Shown here one piece after another: positions 44,782 to 56,045 of a stretch of DNA of 64,000 nucleotides; within the stretch, counting starts at the first letter, position 1, and every line of letters starts with the position of its first letter. Both the position numbers and the translations under genes were made by a program. The notes below the pieces were generated by a model that ran no database searches, was not told where the DNA came from, and was given only the letters and a program-made list of their open reading frames with translations. Origin of the DNA: Calliopum simillimum (taxonomy: Eukaryota; Arthropoda; Insecta; Diptera; Lauxaniidae); assembly GCA_951812925.1 (NCBI GenBank), contig OX638372.1, forward strand, positions 37,942,245-38,006,244, written 5' to 3'.

Positions 44782-46015
44782 AAAAAAAACTCATAGCAAC
44801 ATGAGTGCAACATTGAGAAAGAATGCCTCACACATGTATGAATGTACTACTACACCAAAGCACACACATGCACTTTGAAATCAACACCTTCTGAATATCT
44901 TGAATTCCCCTAATATATTGCTAATGTGGCAGCATCTTAGCTGGGGATCAAAACTTCAGACACAACAGGAGCAAAAAGTATTTATTGTGCTCTGGAAAGT
45001 TCTAATGTTACTTGCACACATTCACACGCGCTGTAACGCATACATATGAGTATATTTGTATTCGTACATGTGTATATGTACAGAATTCGTAGTATGAAAT
45101 GAACAGATGTACATTTGTCCTGAAATAAACCAACTGCAGCAACAGCACACACTAGCCATTTGCTTTATTATGGTGGATTTCTTTAAAGCTTTTGTGGATT
45201 TATTTTGTTTAAAGTTGCAGTTGTTTCGAGTTTCTTGCTGCTGCAAGCTGTGTAAAGCACAGCAGTAACCAACATATTGAATTTGTTGCACAGTTGCATG
45301 AGTTTTTCGAGCTAAGCAAATTGTTGTTGCATATTTGAAATATTTTTTGGATCTTTTAATATACAAGCGGAGCCCTAATGCATAAAACAATTTTGAGCTG
45401 TCTTTTGAAAAATATTTGTATTTAAGAGAATCTCATGAAATCTTTGTTCAACATTCTTCGCCCAAGGTTCATCCCGAAAAGAAAGGTTTTCAAATTTCGG
45501 TAAATCTTCTAATGGAAAAGCGTTGGGGTGGAAATTTTTTTGCTATTTAATGAATTTCAATGAAACACGTCATGAGAACGCACCACACTTAGATAAGTTG
45601 CTGAAATATTTCTCTAATTTATTAACATTTTCAACTTTTAAAAATTTTTCAAATTGTGTTTTTAATATTTTCCCGTATTTTCCGAGATTTTTGGCAACCT
45701 CAACCTCTTTTCAACTTTCTTATACTCTACACGCAGGGTATATGGACATATGCGAAAATAATATCCTCTTATATGACCGAGGTTTTAAGAAAATTTTTTT
45801 TTCCATGTTCAATAACCAAATGTGGTGGAATATATTCCTTGACGTATAAAATGGAATTCCCGATTGGTGAACAAAAAAATTGCGACCAGAGAAGGTGTCA
45901 GGAGGTTGTTTTATCTAAAAATTTTAGGAAAATCGAGATTTGTGATAATATACGAGAGAGCACATATATGTCAGAAGTAGTAGATATGTTACGGGGCACC
46001 TTTTCAAATATTCTG
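44782..46015. other. Probable unique non-coding DNA
   Basis: No gene recognised; 44820-45400 is CA/TG-rich and looks like host sequence. TATACTCTACACGCAGGGTA at 45720-45739 resembles a DINE-like start but nothing else of that family follows. Confidence 0.4.
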
Positions 46016-46580
46016 GAGTAAAACTCAGAAAAATCGTGGCAATCAAATGGGTTTAAGTGTCTTAATCGCCCATTACGGCCAGGTCCTAAAATTCTGAAAA
46101 AAATTCAGCCATATTCCTTAATAAAAAATAAATTGATTTTGTTTATGATATTTTTTTAATTTAAGCGCCCCTGCCGAGCAAAAATTGAAAACGAAAAATT
46201 TTGGGTTAAAATTCGATTTTTGGCGAGATAGCTAACAAATATTCCGGAGTAAAATTCAGAAAAGTCGTATGTGGGTCGTGGCGATAGAATGGGTTAAAAA
46301 GTCTAAATCGCTCTTTACCCCCACATAACAGGTCATACAATTCTGAAAAAAATTCAAGCAAATTTCTTGACAAAAAATAAATCGACTTTGCATATGATGT
46401 TTTTTTAATTTAAGCCCCCCATGTCGAGTAAAAATTGAAAAACGCTGAGATTTGTGTAAAAAACGTGATTTTTGGCGGAAAGCGAAATTTAGAGTTTTTC
46501 GTTTTGTGCTCGATATGGGGGGCTTAAATTAAAAAACATCATAAACAAAGTCGATTTCTTTTTTACAAAATTCCATTTGT
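46016..46580. repeat. Tandem duplication of about 230 bp plus an inverted piece
   Basis: 46010-46200 and 46240-46450 are direct copies (GGAGTAAAACTCAGAAAAAT against GGAGTAAAATTCAGAAAAGT; TTTAATTTAAGCGCCCCTGC against TTTAATTTAAGCCCCCCATG). 46490-46560 carries part of the unit in reverse (GCTCGATATGGGGGGCTTAA). Non-coding; origin unknown. Confidence 0.7.
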
Positions 46581-46964
46581 ATGACTTTTGGGTTTTTTGA
46601 AATGATCGATTTTATTCGAGAACCTACGATAAGTTTATTGATATCAGTCATTACACAGGCACACAAAAACAAAAGAGGTGTTTGCCAGACTAGAGTACTC
46701 CCATGTATTTTAGGGCGCTGAGCCCGAATACGACACTAAAAAATCGATCAGGAAGTCCATTTTTGCGCTTGCCTTGTGGGTCGAAATTTCCCTTGATATA
46801 AAGATTCAAAAATTTATGTATTTGTTAAGTTTTTGGGTGCGCTGTAATCAAAGGGAACTATAAAAAATTATTTTAGCCAAAAAGTCACCCCATAGCATCC
46901 CCTTATAACCTCCCAGAGGGGGTTGAGAGTTGAAATTAAGCAACAAACAATTTTCTAAAACATC
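46581..46964. other. Unassigned stretch
   Basis: No recognisable gene or element. Confidence 0.35.
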
Positions 46965-46968
46965 TTAA

Positions 46969-47031
46969 CCCATTATATCCTGTTTTTATGGGTATTTTCG
47001 ACCCTTTTTCCAAAAACTGGGTTAAAATGGG
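46969..47031 (+). mobile_element. 63-bp TTAA-flanked micro-element, copy 1
   Basis: Starts CCCATTATATCC and ends AAAATGGG, flanked by TTAA at 46965-46968 and 47032-47035. A second copy of identical length, in inverse orientation, lies at 50620-50682. Termini CCCATT...AATGGG resemble those of the piggyBac-like element at 35282. Confidence 0.7.
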
Positions 47032-47035
47032 TTAA

Positions 47036-47298
47036 TGTGTTCAGTAAAAATATTTTACAGAAAATTTCACTAGGAGTAACAAAAGACCAAAAATGCTTAA
47101 ATGCTTATAAGTATATTGTAACGCATAATTTTTGAACGTGCGGTACGCTTAGACGATTTTATGATCCAATCATATATTTGTAAATAGTGAACAAATAGTT
47201 TTAGAAGAGTGATTCAATATATCAATGAATTTGTAAAAAATGTTTTTAAGAAAAAGGAACCCATAACACGCACAGGCATAAAAAAGACATTATTACAA
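47036..47298. other. Unassigned AT-rich stretch
   Basis: No feature seen between the micro-element and the tRNA-like element. Confidence 0.35.
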
Positions 47299-47384
47299 AC
47301 AAAGGGGAAAGTTTTCAAGCGCTGCTAAACCGAGCACTTCAAAAACGCTGGTCCCCATAGAAATTTAGAAGCACTTACACAATG

Positions 47385-47446
47385 ATTTTTTGTAAGGTTG
47401 CAGTAAGAAAAACATGGGTTCGAGCCCAGCGCGGGTGGTTTTTTTT
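47385..47446 (+). other. tRNA-like module 1, copy gamma
   Basis: GGGTTCGAGCCC (47416-47427) is a B-box-like palindrome; GCGGGTGG and an eight-T run follow. Matches the modules at 19184 and 19361. Confidence 0.42.
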
Positions 47447-47477
47447 AATTTTATTTTGTTTTATTTTTTTTTATATA

Positions 47478-48619
47478 GGGCAATGCCGTCAGGGTTGGGC
47501 CACTGCTTTTTCTCGTATATGACACGCGCTACCATTTGTGTTATAGAGTCGAATTATTGTTCTCGATGCCAGAAAACTTTTTTAAGCATTGCTTGTCACC
47601 GGGATTGTCAGTAAAAAATTTTGTGCTTTCGTGTTGTTTTCGATAGTTCAAAAAATTTTGTAACTATTCACAAGTTCACAAAGGGAAAGTTCGATTCGCT
47701 AACCTGTTAGCATGTTCTTAGTATTGAGCGATCGAAAAACACGCTTGTCTTTAGAGTTGGGCCACTCGTGTAGTCAGGGTTGGACCACATCAATTTTTAT
47801 TTTTCAGAAAAATAACATTACTCAATCGGTTTTTTGGAACACAGAAAATGAGTCCACTCTTTCTACGATTTTGTCATTGGTCGGGCTTCTGCAAGCGGCC
47901 CCGCCAACAGTGAAATCTAATTGGAAGCGCCGCTCGATAAAAAGCACGGTTTTATCCTCCCAAGAGAACCGCGAAGAGTTACGTAGAAAGCAACAGATGC
48001 GCGCGATGCTTCGAAAACGCCTAAAAAGCGTCCGAAATCGCGAAGAAATCGAACGCAAAAACAACACCTACTAAACTAGGTCGCCCACCGAAAAACGCAC
48101 AAAAAAATCCTCTTCCGACGAAGATATGGATCAAGACTTCAGCATTATATGCTTGGAACCAATGCCCGCGAAACTGAATCGAAACAATTCAATCTCATGC
48201 ATTGAATGCAAACGAGACGTGCACTTGAAGTGCGCCAATCTCACAAAAGTTACTATGTATTCCCAAATTGCGATTCAGATCAATGTTGTTATGGAGATTT
48301 CTCATCGAAATTTTGTTTAATCGAATGCAAAATAATAAAAAGTTTTATACATATTCATAACACACTATTTTAGTAGTTATTCCATTCATATTTGGTTGTG
48401 GCTCAACCCTGACTACAATGACCCAACCCTGACTATAGTACTTTTTTTTTAGTTTCGTAAATAACTTCTTTTTGCCGAAATCGCAGCGAGTTATACTAAA
48501 GGTATGTTACAGATAAGGGTCCAAACTTTTAAATAAAATAAATAGTTTGGTAATATTCAAATATATAAAAAAGATATAGAGGAAAGTTAAAAAGTGGCCC
48601 AACCCTGACGACATTCCCC
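47478..48619 (+). mobile_element. pogo-like element with transposase tail (1.14 kb)
   Basis: Left GGGCAATGCCGTCAGGGTTG and right the inverse of GGGGAATGTCGTCAGGGTTG, flanked by TA (47476-47477, 48620-48621). The core motif GTCAGGGTTGGGCCAC recurs inside: forward at about 47488, 47753 (partial) and 47774, inverted at about 48400, 48420 and 48597, three at each end. Coding content is only the C-terminal part of a transposase. Confidence 0.82.
47822..48320 (+). pseudogene. pogo-like transposase C-terminal remnant
   Basis: Frame 1 holds LQAAPPTVKSNWKRRSIKST, LSSQENREELRRKQQMRAML and a basic stretch to a stop at 48074. GRPPKNAQK follows after a frame change. Then SIICLEPMPAKL, ISCIECKRDVHLKCANLTKV (48126 onward): a short Cys/His cluster C-x2-C-x4-H-x2-C like the PHD-type zinc finger that ends many pogo/Tigger-like transposases. 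The CENP-B-type DNA-binding domain and the DDE catalytic core are missing. It cannot be a working enzyme. The pogo assignment rests on this tail, the TA duplication and the element plan. Confidence 0.6.
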
Positions 48620-48814
48620 TAATATTTTTTATTTTATTTTTTTTTTTTTTTTGTATCACTTTTGTATTTTCCTTCCACTTATTCATTTACTTTTGTTTAA
48701 TTGAATTGAGACTGATTACACAATTATTCTATGAAAAGCTGTAGCTACGAATATCAAATTCTATTTGGACAAAATTTGCTAAATATGCAAATTTTATACC
48801 TCCTTATTGTATTG

Positions 48815-48930
48815 GTCTTCGGTGTAGAGGTCTAAAGAGTTTATAATTGTAAGTAAAAACAATAAGTTTCTATTTATCACTCAAATCGTCGTAGGTTCTT
48901 ATCCTACTGCGGTCGTTTTTTTTTTTTTTT
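48815..48930 (+). other. tRNA-like module 2, copy gamma
   Basis: A-box-like CTTCGGTGTAGAGG (48817-48830) and a diverged B box GGTTCTTATCC (48894-48904), then a T-run from 48917. More decayed than copies alpha and beta. Confidence 0.38.
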
Positions 48931-49106
48931 AATCGAAATAAGCGCTTCAAAAGGCCATTTTACGATTGCGGTATGCTTCAGAGTGCTTACATCCTATTAC
49001 ATGCAATCTTAAAAAGAAAGTATTGTTCTTACGGAGTGGAAGCGCTTATTGGTTAAAAAAAACTACTTCAGAAGGGTTTTTGAAGCGCTTCTTTTCCCCT
49101 TGGGTA

Positions 49107-50615
49107 CAAATATAACACTATGTGGTACTAATGCAGTTAACAGTCAATCGCTGTTTTATGTTGTCAAATTTAAAGGGAATACAACTTTATCACGATAGAG
49201 TTGTTACAATTGTTGTTGCTATTGTTGTTGCTATTGTTGTTGTTATTGTTGCTGCTATTGTTGTTGTTATTTTTGTTATTGTTCTTGACAGTCGTCGCTC
49301 ATTGCAATTCACCACAAATATTTGCCTATTATTGCTGTTAGTATTAGTGGTGCTGTTGCTGGTGGTGGTAGCTATGTTTGCTTTTTATTGTATTGTTACT
49401 GCTGTTGTAGTTGTAAATGTTGCTAAAGCGTTTTTTAATGTCCATGAAATGTTTGTTCCTTATTTTTTTTTATTACAATATAAAGCCATTTACAGTTCGT
49501 TTGCACAAGTTTTGCATTAGGATAATACGCTGTGGAAGTATGCGTGCGTGTATACATATAATGCCAAAACATGTGCGTATGAGTGTATTATGGCTCAATA
49601 ACGATTGATTTTACTGCTTTTTGTAATTGTAAGCTGAAGTGATTGTTACCAATGTTATTGTTGTTGTTGCCGCTGTTTTGTTTAGCTCATTTAACAACAA
49701 AACATGTAGATTAGGCAAACAATTTGCTTTTTGATGGCAATAAAATTTTATGTTTAACAATAAAATATATGTAGCACTTTAAAGTTCCAAGTGCTTGTGT
49801 TTTGATTTTGATAAAAATAAATAAAATGAAGTCATCTTGCACTCGTTCAAAAAAGGTACCTCGAAAGAGTTATCATCATAAAATGTTGAAAAAGTTTAAA
49901 AATTTTTAAGAAAATTCCCAAAAATTCTAAAAATATTGAAAAACTTTGACATATAGTCCAAAACAAGTAGAATATGGGCATTTTCCATATGACGAACGTG
50001 ACCGTTGCATACATTTATTGTGAAAAAAAGTGGAAGTGAAATATAGTTTTATTTTTTTACATTGTAGCTCTTAGTCAACAATGCCAACATTTACAGCAGG
50101 CGAAGTTCTGGTTCCAAGATACACGCAAAAAAAGACATAAAACGAACTAGACAAGAATAGAAGTAGTTTCTGTGGCTATTCATAGAAAGTCAGAATTCAT
50201 CGAAACCAGTCAGAATTTTTTAGTGTGACGAATTTCAGAATCTTATACAATAATGTTACTTCATAATGCATTTTGTTTAATTCAAATGTCTTCTGTTCTT
50301 TTCTTTGCTTTTGTAGTAATTTGAATCGATACGTGACATTATGAACGTGACATTATGAACGTGACATTTTTTCTATTAAGATTCAATGGGGTAATGATTT
50401 GCGTGCTTATATATTTTAAATTAACTTAGCAAGGTTGATTTAAGTCAAATTCAGTTTTGGGAGTGAAAAATTCTTGCACGCTGTTCTGGTGGCAATTGTA
50501 AAATTTGCTTATCTGACAACTGCAACATTTTGATTACTTTCTTACGAATTATTCTAAAGTTTTAAGCATTGCTTGGTGACCACTAGTAAAAATTTACGTA
50601 GAATATTTTTGCACT
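49107..50615. other. Non-coding stretch with a (TTG)n run
   Basis: 49206-49288 is a TTG/CTATTG-rich microsatellite that yields an artificial valine/isoleucine frame. 50330-50376 has three copies of ACGTGACATTATGA in tandem. No gene recognised. Confidence 0.5.
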
Positions 50616-50619
50616 TTAA

Positions 50620-50682
50620 CCCATTATAACCAAATTTTTTTGGAAAAGGTGTCAAAAAGTCCATAAAATAGAATACAATGGG
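50620..50682 (-). mobile_element. 63-bp TTAA-flanked micro-element, copy 2
   Basis: Starts CCCATTATAACC and ends TACAATGGG, flanked by TTAA at 50616-50619 and 50683-50686. Its reverse complement aligns end to end with copy 1 (both keep CCTTTTTCCAAAAA-like centres). Confidence 0.7.
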
Positions 50683-50686
50683 TTAA

Positions 50687-51499
50687 TTTGTTCTAAGAAA
50701 ATGTTCCTCACATGATTTTATCATGACCTTGGCATAACAAGATTTATCCAAAATGTAGTTTTAAAATTTTACAATAGAATGATATTCCAAAAACACGTTA
50801 CTTTTGATCTAAAACTGATGAACGTGACTAACTTTAAATAGCTTTAAATTTTATTTTTTGCAATAGATTTACTTTGTTTTTTTAATTGTGTGTATTAAGC
50901 TATATTTGCTTTTAATTTTTGACACATTTGCTGCTTGGTTTTCATTTGATTTGTGAAGAAATGATGACAAATTATCTTTTTCAGTGACGAACGGGACAGT
51001 TGAAATTGGATAGTTGATCACGATTGCAGTGTTGTTTTTTAATTTTTTTTTTTTTTTTTATAGTTAATGTAGTAAGAGAGATTTTTTGGAACAAATGTTA
51101 TCATGTATTATGCCTCTTAATGAAGATCAAAGAAAAATACACTTTCACTTAAAAATTACTAAAAAGAAAAACTACATTGTGCAACTTTGAAGTCGGTTTG
51201 ATCATCATGGTAAATGAATTTATGCGTGAATTGCTTAAATTAGTAAAACTTAAATGTTTCTCTAAGATAATATCATGAAATGATAAGTTTTTAATAACTT
51301 TTAATATTTTGGTCAGGGTGGACCTTTGGGCGGAAATGCCGATATGACAAATGTTTACACACTGAGCTTGAAGATAGGATTATGAAAAAAAAAATTCTGA
51401 CAAAAATTGCGAATAGATGGTGATTGAGTCGCTTTTGCGATAATTTTCTCATGACCCAAAACATCCCGGCAGATCCCCTCTTCGAGAAAATCCATTTTT
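50687..51499. other. Unassigned AT-rich stretch
   Basis: TGAACGTGAC-like motifs recur at 49991, 50338-50370, 50818 and 50986. No ends or genes recognised. Confidence 0.35.
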
Positions 51500-51900
51500 T
51501 TGTTGCGGCCAGGCTAAAACTTAATTACCATATACCGCAAAATTTTAATACTTTTGATTGTATTGGAGGTACCACACTCTCTTATCTGTTTTTACCTAGT
51601 TTTTGTCCAAATATTACATCCATTTTTCTAAGTGACTGTATGAAAGTTGGTTGCATTGCCTCAAATAAGTCTTTCTATATAACCTTTTGAAGATTTTGCT
51701 TGCATGGGAGGTACCACTTCGTCGTTTTTGAGTTCACCATTGAGCAAATAAAGCTTGCACAGACCATCCCTAATGTTTATGTTTAAATTGGGTGCATTTT
51801 CTAAAATAACCTCTCAGTATGGCATTTTAAATATTTTTCTAGTATGTAAGGTATACGTACTAGCCCTTTTATTCGAATTCAACAAGGTTTTGTTTAGAGC
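51500..51900 (-). mobile_element. Heavily decayed DINE-1-like copy
   Basis: GCGGCCAGGCTAAAACTTAA near 51506-51525 matches the terminal hairpin region, and TTGGAGGTACCACACTCTCT and GCATGGGAGGTACCACTT match the GGGAGGTGCCACGCCCTCTT units. Ends lost. Confidence 0.5.
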
Positions 51901-52095
51901 ATACTATACTGTTTTTTCGCATTTATATAGGTCTATTTCTTAGTTTTATTCCCGTAAATATTTCCATAAAAATTTGTATGGACGCATAGTGATCGGAAAA
52001 TCGAAAAAGCTGGCCGAAATTCTGAACGTTGGTAGTAATGATATTTGATAAAATATCTAAGTAATATTTCGAAAAGTACTTTAGCTCAATTTTTT

Positions 52096-53040
52096 AAACC
52101 CTATACCCAGGGTATATTCACTTTGTCCTTCCGTTTGTAACGCAGAGAAGGAGGCGTGGCAGATATAGAAAAGTATATATATTCTTAATCAGTGTCACCT
52201 CCTGAGTCGATATAGCCAAGTCCGTCTGTCTGTCTGGCTGGCTGGCTGGCTGGCTGGGTGTGTGTGGAAATACATTTTTTGGGATAACTGAGCAACATAA
52301 TTCAATGAATTTTGGTATTCTGCCTTCGTCGTAAAAGTTAACTCGGGGGATTGAAAATGAGCGAAATCGGTCAACGGACACGCCTACCGCCCATACAATA
52401 TATTCAAAATGCAATAATAAGAGCGTTATTTGCAATGACAGAAGTAAAATACACATAAATACTAGGGAAAGTAAGTATAAGCTCTGAGCAAAAACTAGGC
52501 AAATTCGGACTAGAGGGCGTGGCACCTCCCATATAAACAAAAGTTTCAAAATGTTATACGGAAAGCGTTTTTTGAGATAACCCAACCAAATTACACTCAA
52601 ACACTCGGATCTATAAATGCAAACTATACGACAAGATTTAGGTCAACTCGGACAAGAGGGCGTGGCACCTCCCATATAAGCAAATGTTTCAAAATTATAT
52701 AATGAAAGTGTTTTTTGAGATAATCCAACCAAATTTCACTCAAACACGAAGAACATTAATTGTAAACTCTGAGCTTAAAGTAGATGAAGTAGGATTAGAG
52801 GGCGTGGCACCTCCCATATAAGCAAAAGTTTCCAATTGCTATACTGAAAGATAACCGAATTTTACTCAAACTTTCAGCACAGTAAATGCAAGCTCTACGC
52901 AAAATCAAGGTAAGCTCGGAAGTGAGGGCGTGGTACTTCCCATATAAGCAATTTGTTCTTATACTCTCCTAATAATATACTTGAAATGCAGTGTAGGGTA
53001 TTTAGTTTTTGGCCAGGCCAAAGATACCAACCTTACTAGT
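52096..53040 (+). mobile_element. DINE-1-like Helentron copy F
   Basis: Starts AACCCTATACCCAGGGTATA, ends hairpin TTTTGGCCAGGCCAAAG, spacer and CTAG|T at 53037-53040. A GTCTGTCTGGCTGGCTGGCT microsatellite at 52224-52262 sits where DINE-1 has its internal tandem. Four units with GAGGGCGTGGCACCTCCCAT. Longest copy in the window (945 bp). Non-coding. Confidence 0.88.
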
Positions 53041-54374
53041 TAAAAGTTAGCTTAAAATTTCGAAGGTACTTTTTCGGACTAGAGTCTTTCTTTGCGTAAC
53101 CGACCAAGTATATGACTATCATATAGGAAGTTCGATCCAACCATTGGATACTCGTCGGCTTTTTAACCGATTTTAATGAAATTTTCAAGGTTTTTGAAAA
53201 AAGGTATGAACTTTTGAAATTTGTAGCTGCAATAATCGAAAAATTCCAAGAATTATTTTTTGAACTGTTCTATTATGAAATATTACCACAATAATAAAAA
53301 TAAAAAAAACCCTTCTTAGTTTCACAAGAATTTTTTGTATAAGTAGTATATATATATTTTTTTTAAACTTTTAGTATAATTTTAATTTAACTTAACCACA
53401 GCGAACGTGCTCAGTCAGTCCACAGTTACCGCATTGCATTTACATCGCTGACTTCCGTTCTTTTTTCTTTTGGTGCGCACATCAAAAAAATATTGTGGTT
53501 ATTTTGTAAAATATTTGTGTTTTCCTTGAAAAAGTTGGGTTTGCGTGTTCATTTTCATTTTGCTCCTTTTTGTTCATTTTTGATTGATGCCAACACCACC
53601 GCTTTTCATATCATGCATCGTGTTAGCCAATGTAACAAGCATGGCTGCTTTCATTGCAACAGCTACATCAATCACGCCCTCAGCAGCGTACACCGCCCAA
53701 TGTACTTGGTAACATATCTTCTCCGTGTTCATCACACAATCAACATCTGTGTATCTGTGCGTTTTTAAAGATAAAAATGTCCGTTTTTTTTTTTTTTTTT
53801 TCTTCTTTATCTCTGTAGGTACACGTATCATTTTATTTCAGGGGGGAATTCATTGGATGCGATGAAATTGCAATTGCAATTTCAATTGAATTAAATTGAA
53901 ATGGATTTTTATTTAACTGAACTTTGATCAGTGCGATTGCATACAGAGCAAAAGCACTGTAATGTAAATCAAGCACGTTAATATGAAAATCGATTAAAAT
54001 AACGAAAAGGTTATAATGGAATGAATAACATTTTTGAAAAGAATATTTTCCACTAAAAGAAATTTTCAAGCGCAAGCAACGCATTGATGTTTGAGTGGCA
54101 TCCGAGTAGTTTCATTCAAAATATTTCATTAATTACTTTGGCATAGTAAACAAAATGATTTCTATAAGTAAAGTGATTAATATACAATTCTTCTATTTGA
54201 GAAACCCGCCAGAATTTTCCGATTGTTCCTATTTTATACCTTCCCCCTGAAGTTAATCCATTAAGTATTGTGAAATTCCCATTTTCCCCCGTTTCCTTTT
54301 GAATAATGGAAAATGTATGCCAGCAAAGATCTTGACTTTTAGACTCCTAGTCCTACTCTTCACTGTTTTTGAGT
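53041..54374. other. Non-coding stretch
   Basis: No gene or element recognised. 53400-54330 looks like unique host DNA; a T-run lies at 53785-53802. Confidence 0.4.
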
Positions 54375-54382
54375 ATGTATGT

Positions 54383-54787
54383 TAGGCCGGGTCAAATTTT
54401 GTTCCCGCAAAGAGTATAGCAACAAAACAAACTACGAAAAATTCTAAAAAACTTTGCCCAAGAAATCATGGGACAAAAGTCAATATCGAGCCGCCGAAAA
54501 TTGCGTTGAAGTTTTCATGTAGTACTTTAAAATTCAATAAAAAAAAACCAAAAATTCAAATACTTTGAATAATTTTATATGAAACAAGTAAAAAAAAAAT
54601 TGAATTTTTTCTTTTTCTTGTTGTATTTTAAAGTAGTACATCAAAACTTCAACGCAATTTACGGTGGCTCGATATTGATTTTAGATCCATAGTTTCTTGG
54701 GCAAAGATTTTTAGAATTTTTCTTAGATTTTTTTGTTGCTATACTCTTTGCCAATTTTTTGCCTCCCGAACAAATTGACCTGGCCTA
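54383..54787. mobile_element. hAT-type foldback MITE (405 bp)
   Basis: Ends TAGGCCGGGTCAAA and TTGACCTGGCCTA are inverted. An exact 8-bp duplication ATGTATGT flanks it (54375-54382, 54788-54795). Arms of about 180 bp pair across the element (CGCAAAGAGTATAGCAAC against GTTGCTATACTCTTTGCC; TTGCGTTGAAGTTTT against AAAACTTCAACGCAA). Non-coding. The 8-bp duplication and TAG start fit hAT. Confidence 0.88.
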
Positions 54788-54795
54788 ATGTATGT

Positions 54796-55335
54796 ACTTA
54801 TTATAGAATGTTTTTTTAATAAGAAAAAAATTTTAAGAGGTCGCAAAATCTTTACTTATTTTTCTAATATGAAGTTCCCTCCCTTTCATTATATTATATC
54901 TTGACAATGGATAAAGTTAAATCTCTTTCTTCTGCGCTATCAACCGCAAACCTCCAAATACAACAAAAGTTATCGCCGCAACCTGCAAGTCGTAGATTAC
55001 TAAAAGCTTTGGAATAAAATAAAATATCGAAAGCAAAGAAAAAACGAAAGAAAGAACTGTGCAAAATTTTAAAATCCTTTGAAAAAGCAAAAATCCACAA
55101 CGTAAAACGTACGAGTATTAAACTTTATGATCCAACCTGCTGAATTTATATGTCTCGAGTGTATGTATTAAATTATGTATGTACTGGTAGCTAGCACATG
55201 ACCCATACCATAAAGTTGACCCTTACTTAGGTGGTTTTATATGAGTTTGAATTGAAAAATAAAATAGTATGTGGAGTATATTGGTTTAGTCGAATTATGG
55301 CAGACACGTATATTAAACTGGTATGAAGCAAAAAA
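54796..55335. other. Non-coding stretch
   Basis: No recognisable gene or element. Confidence 0.4.
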
Positions 55336-55765
55336 AAGTCTTCTCCAACACCGACTCAAAAGTTAGAAGGACTCTTAAAAACGATATCTGCAGCATTTTT
55401 TTTTTTTCAGATGCGAGAAAAACCTGAGGAGCACTTTTGATTGTTCTATAGGTCGTTTTGGCATAAAATATTTTGCTCATAACTTTTTTTCTTCAGAGAA
55501 TGGATACCCAATTTTGCTTGAAAGAAAAATCTTATGTTCTTCTTAAAACTTTAGAGTTAAAAAGAATTATAAATTTCTTTTTGTAGTATAAAAAATAATA
55601 GTTTCCAAAAATCGATTTGTTTACGTTTTCAACTACGTGGTCGGAAAAACGTTTTTTTTACGCAAAAGCAAGGAATCTTACAAAAAAAGTGTGCAGCGCA
55701 AAAAATGCTTAGAATCGTCCAAGAAATATGCGTGGAAACATCTATGGGGGACTATCGGTTCAAAA
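55336..55765 (+). repeat. Dispersed repeat, copy shared with 44.1 kb
   Basis: Blocks CCGACTCAAAAGTTAGAAGG, CTCTTAAAAACGATAT and GGTCGGAAAAACGTTTTTTT occur in the same order as at 44110-44400. Unknown family. Confidence 0.6.
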
Positions 55766-55874
55766 CCTTAGATTTGCTCTATCGCAAATGGTTTCTGAGA
55801 TATCCTAAGTTAAATGCGCAAAAACACAGATTTTTGCTATTTTAAAGTGATGAAACAGGACAAGGTAACTCTCA

Positions 55875-56045
55875 GCCAGGTACGGTATTTAAAAGTAGCA
55901 GTCTTTTTCTTCTAAGCCCAATTTAATCTATACCGATATCTTTTTTAACTTTTCTTGGAGATATCCATAACAAAAAAGATATCGATATAATTTAAATTGG
56001 TTTTTTGAAGAAAAAGATTGTTACCTTTAACTTTTATGCCAGGTT
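55875..56045. repeat. Imperfect hairpin
   Basis: AGTAGCAGTCTTTTTCTTCT and ATACCGATATCTTTTTTAAC on the left face AAAAAAGATATCGATAT and GAAGAAAAAGATTGTTACC on the right, around a centre near 55965. About 65-bp arms. May be part of a foldback element; no flanking duplication found. Confidence 0.6.

Larger units (their letters stand above)
47299..49104 (+). mobile_element. Inverted-repeat element with tRNA-like modules, copy gamma
   Basis: Left end AAAGGGGAAAG (decayed CCC) and right end CTTTTCCCCTTGGG, then TA. Shares GCGCTTC arms, module 1 (47385-47446), a T-rich linker, the TTGTTTAATTGAATTGAGAC block and module 2 (48815-48930) with copy beta. The linker is interrupted by the pogo-like element (47478-48619). 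Without it the element is about 0.66 kb. Confidence 0.7.

Noticed and set aside
45720..45740. Another DINE-like start (TATACTCTACACGCAGGGTA)
   Set aside because: No further family blocks follow; too short to call.
49122..49520. 132-codon open frame rich in Val/Ile
   Set aside because: It is a translation of the TTG repeat and would only mimic a membrane protein.
52118..52600. 160-codon minus-strand open frame
   Set aside because: Falls entirely inside a DINE-like copy, and the same pseudo-peptide appears in other copies of this non-coding repeat.
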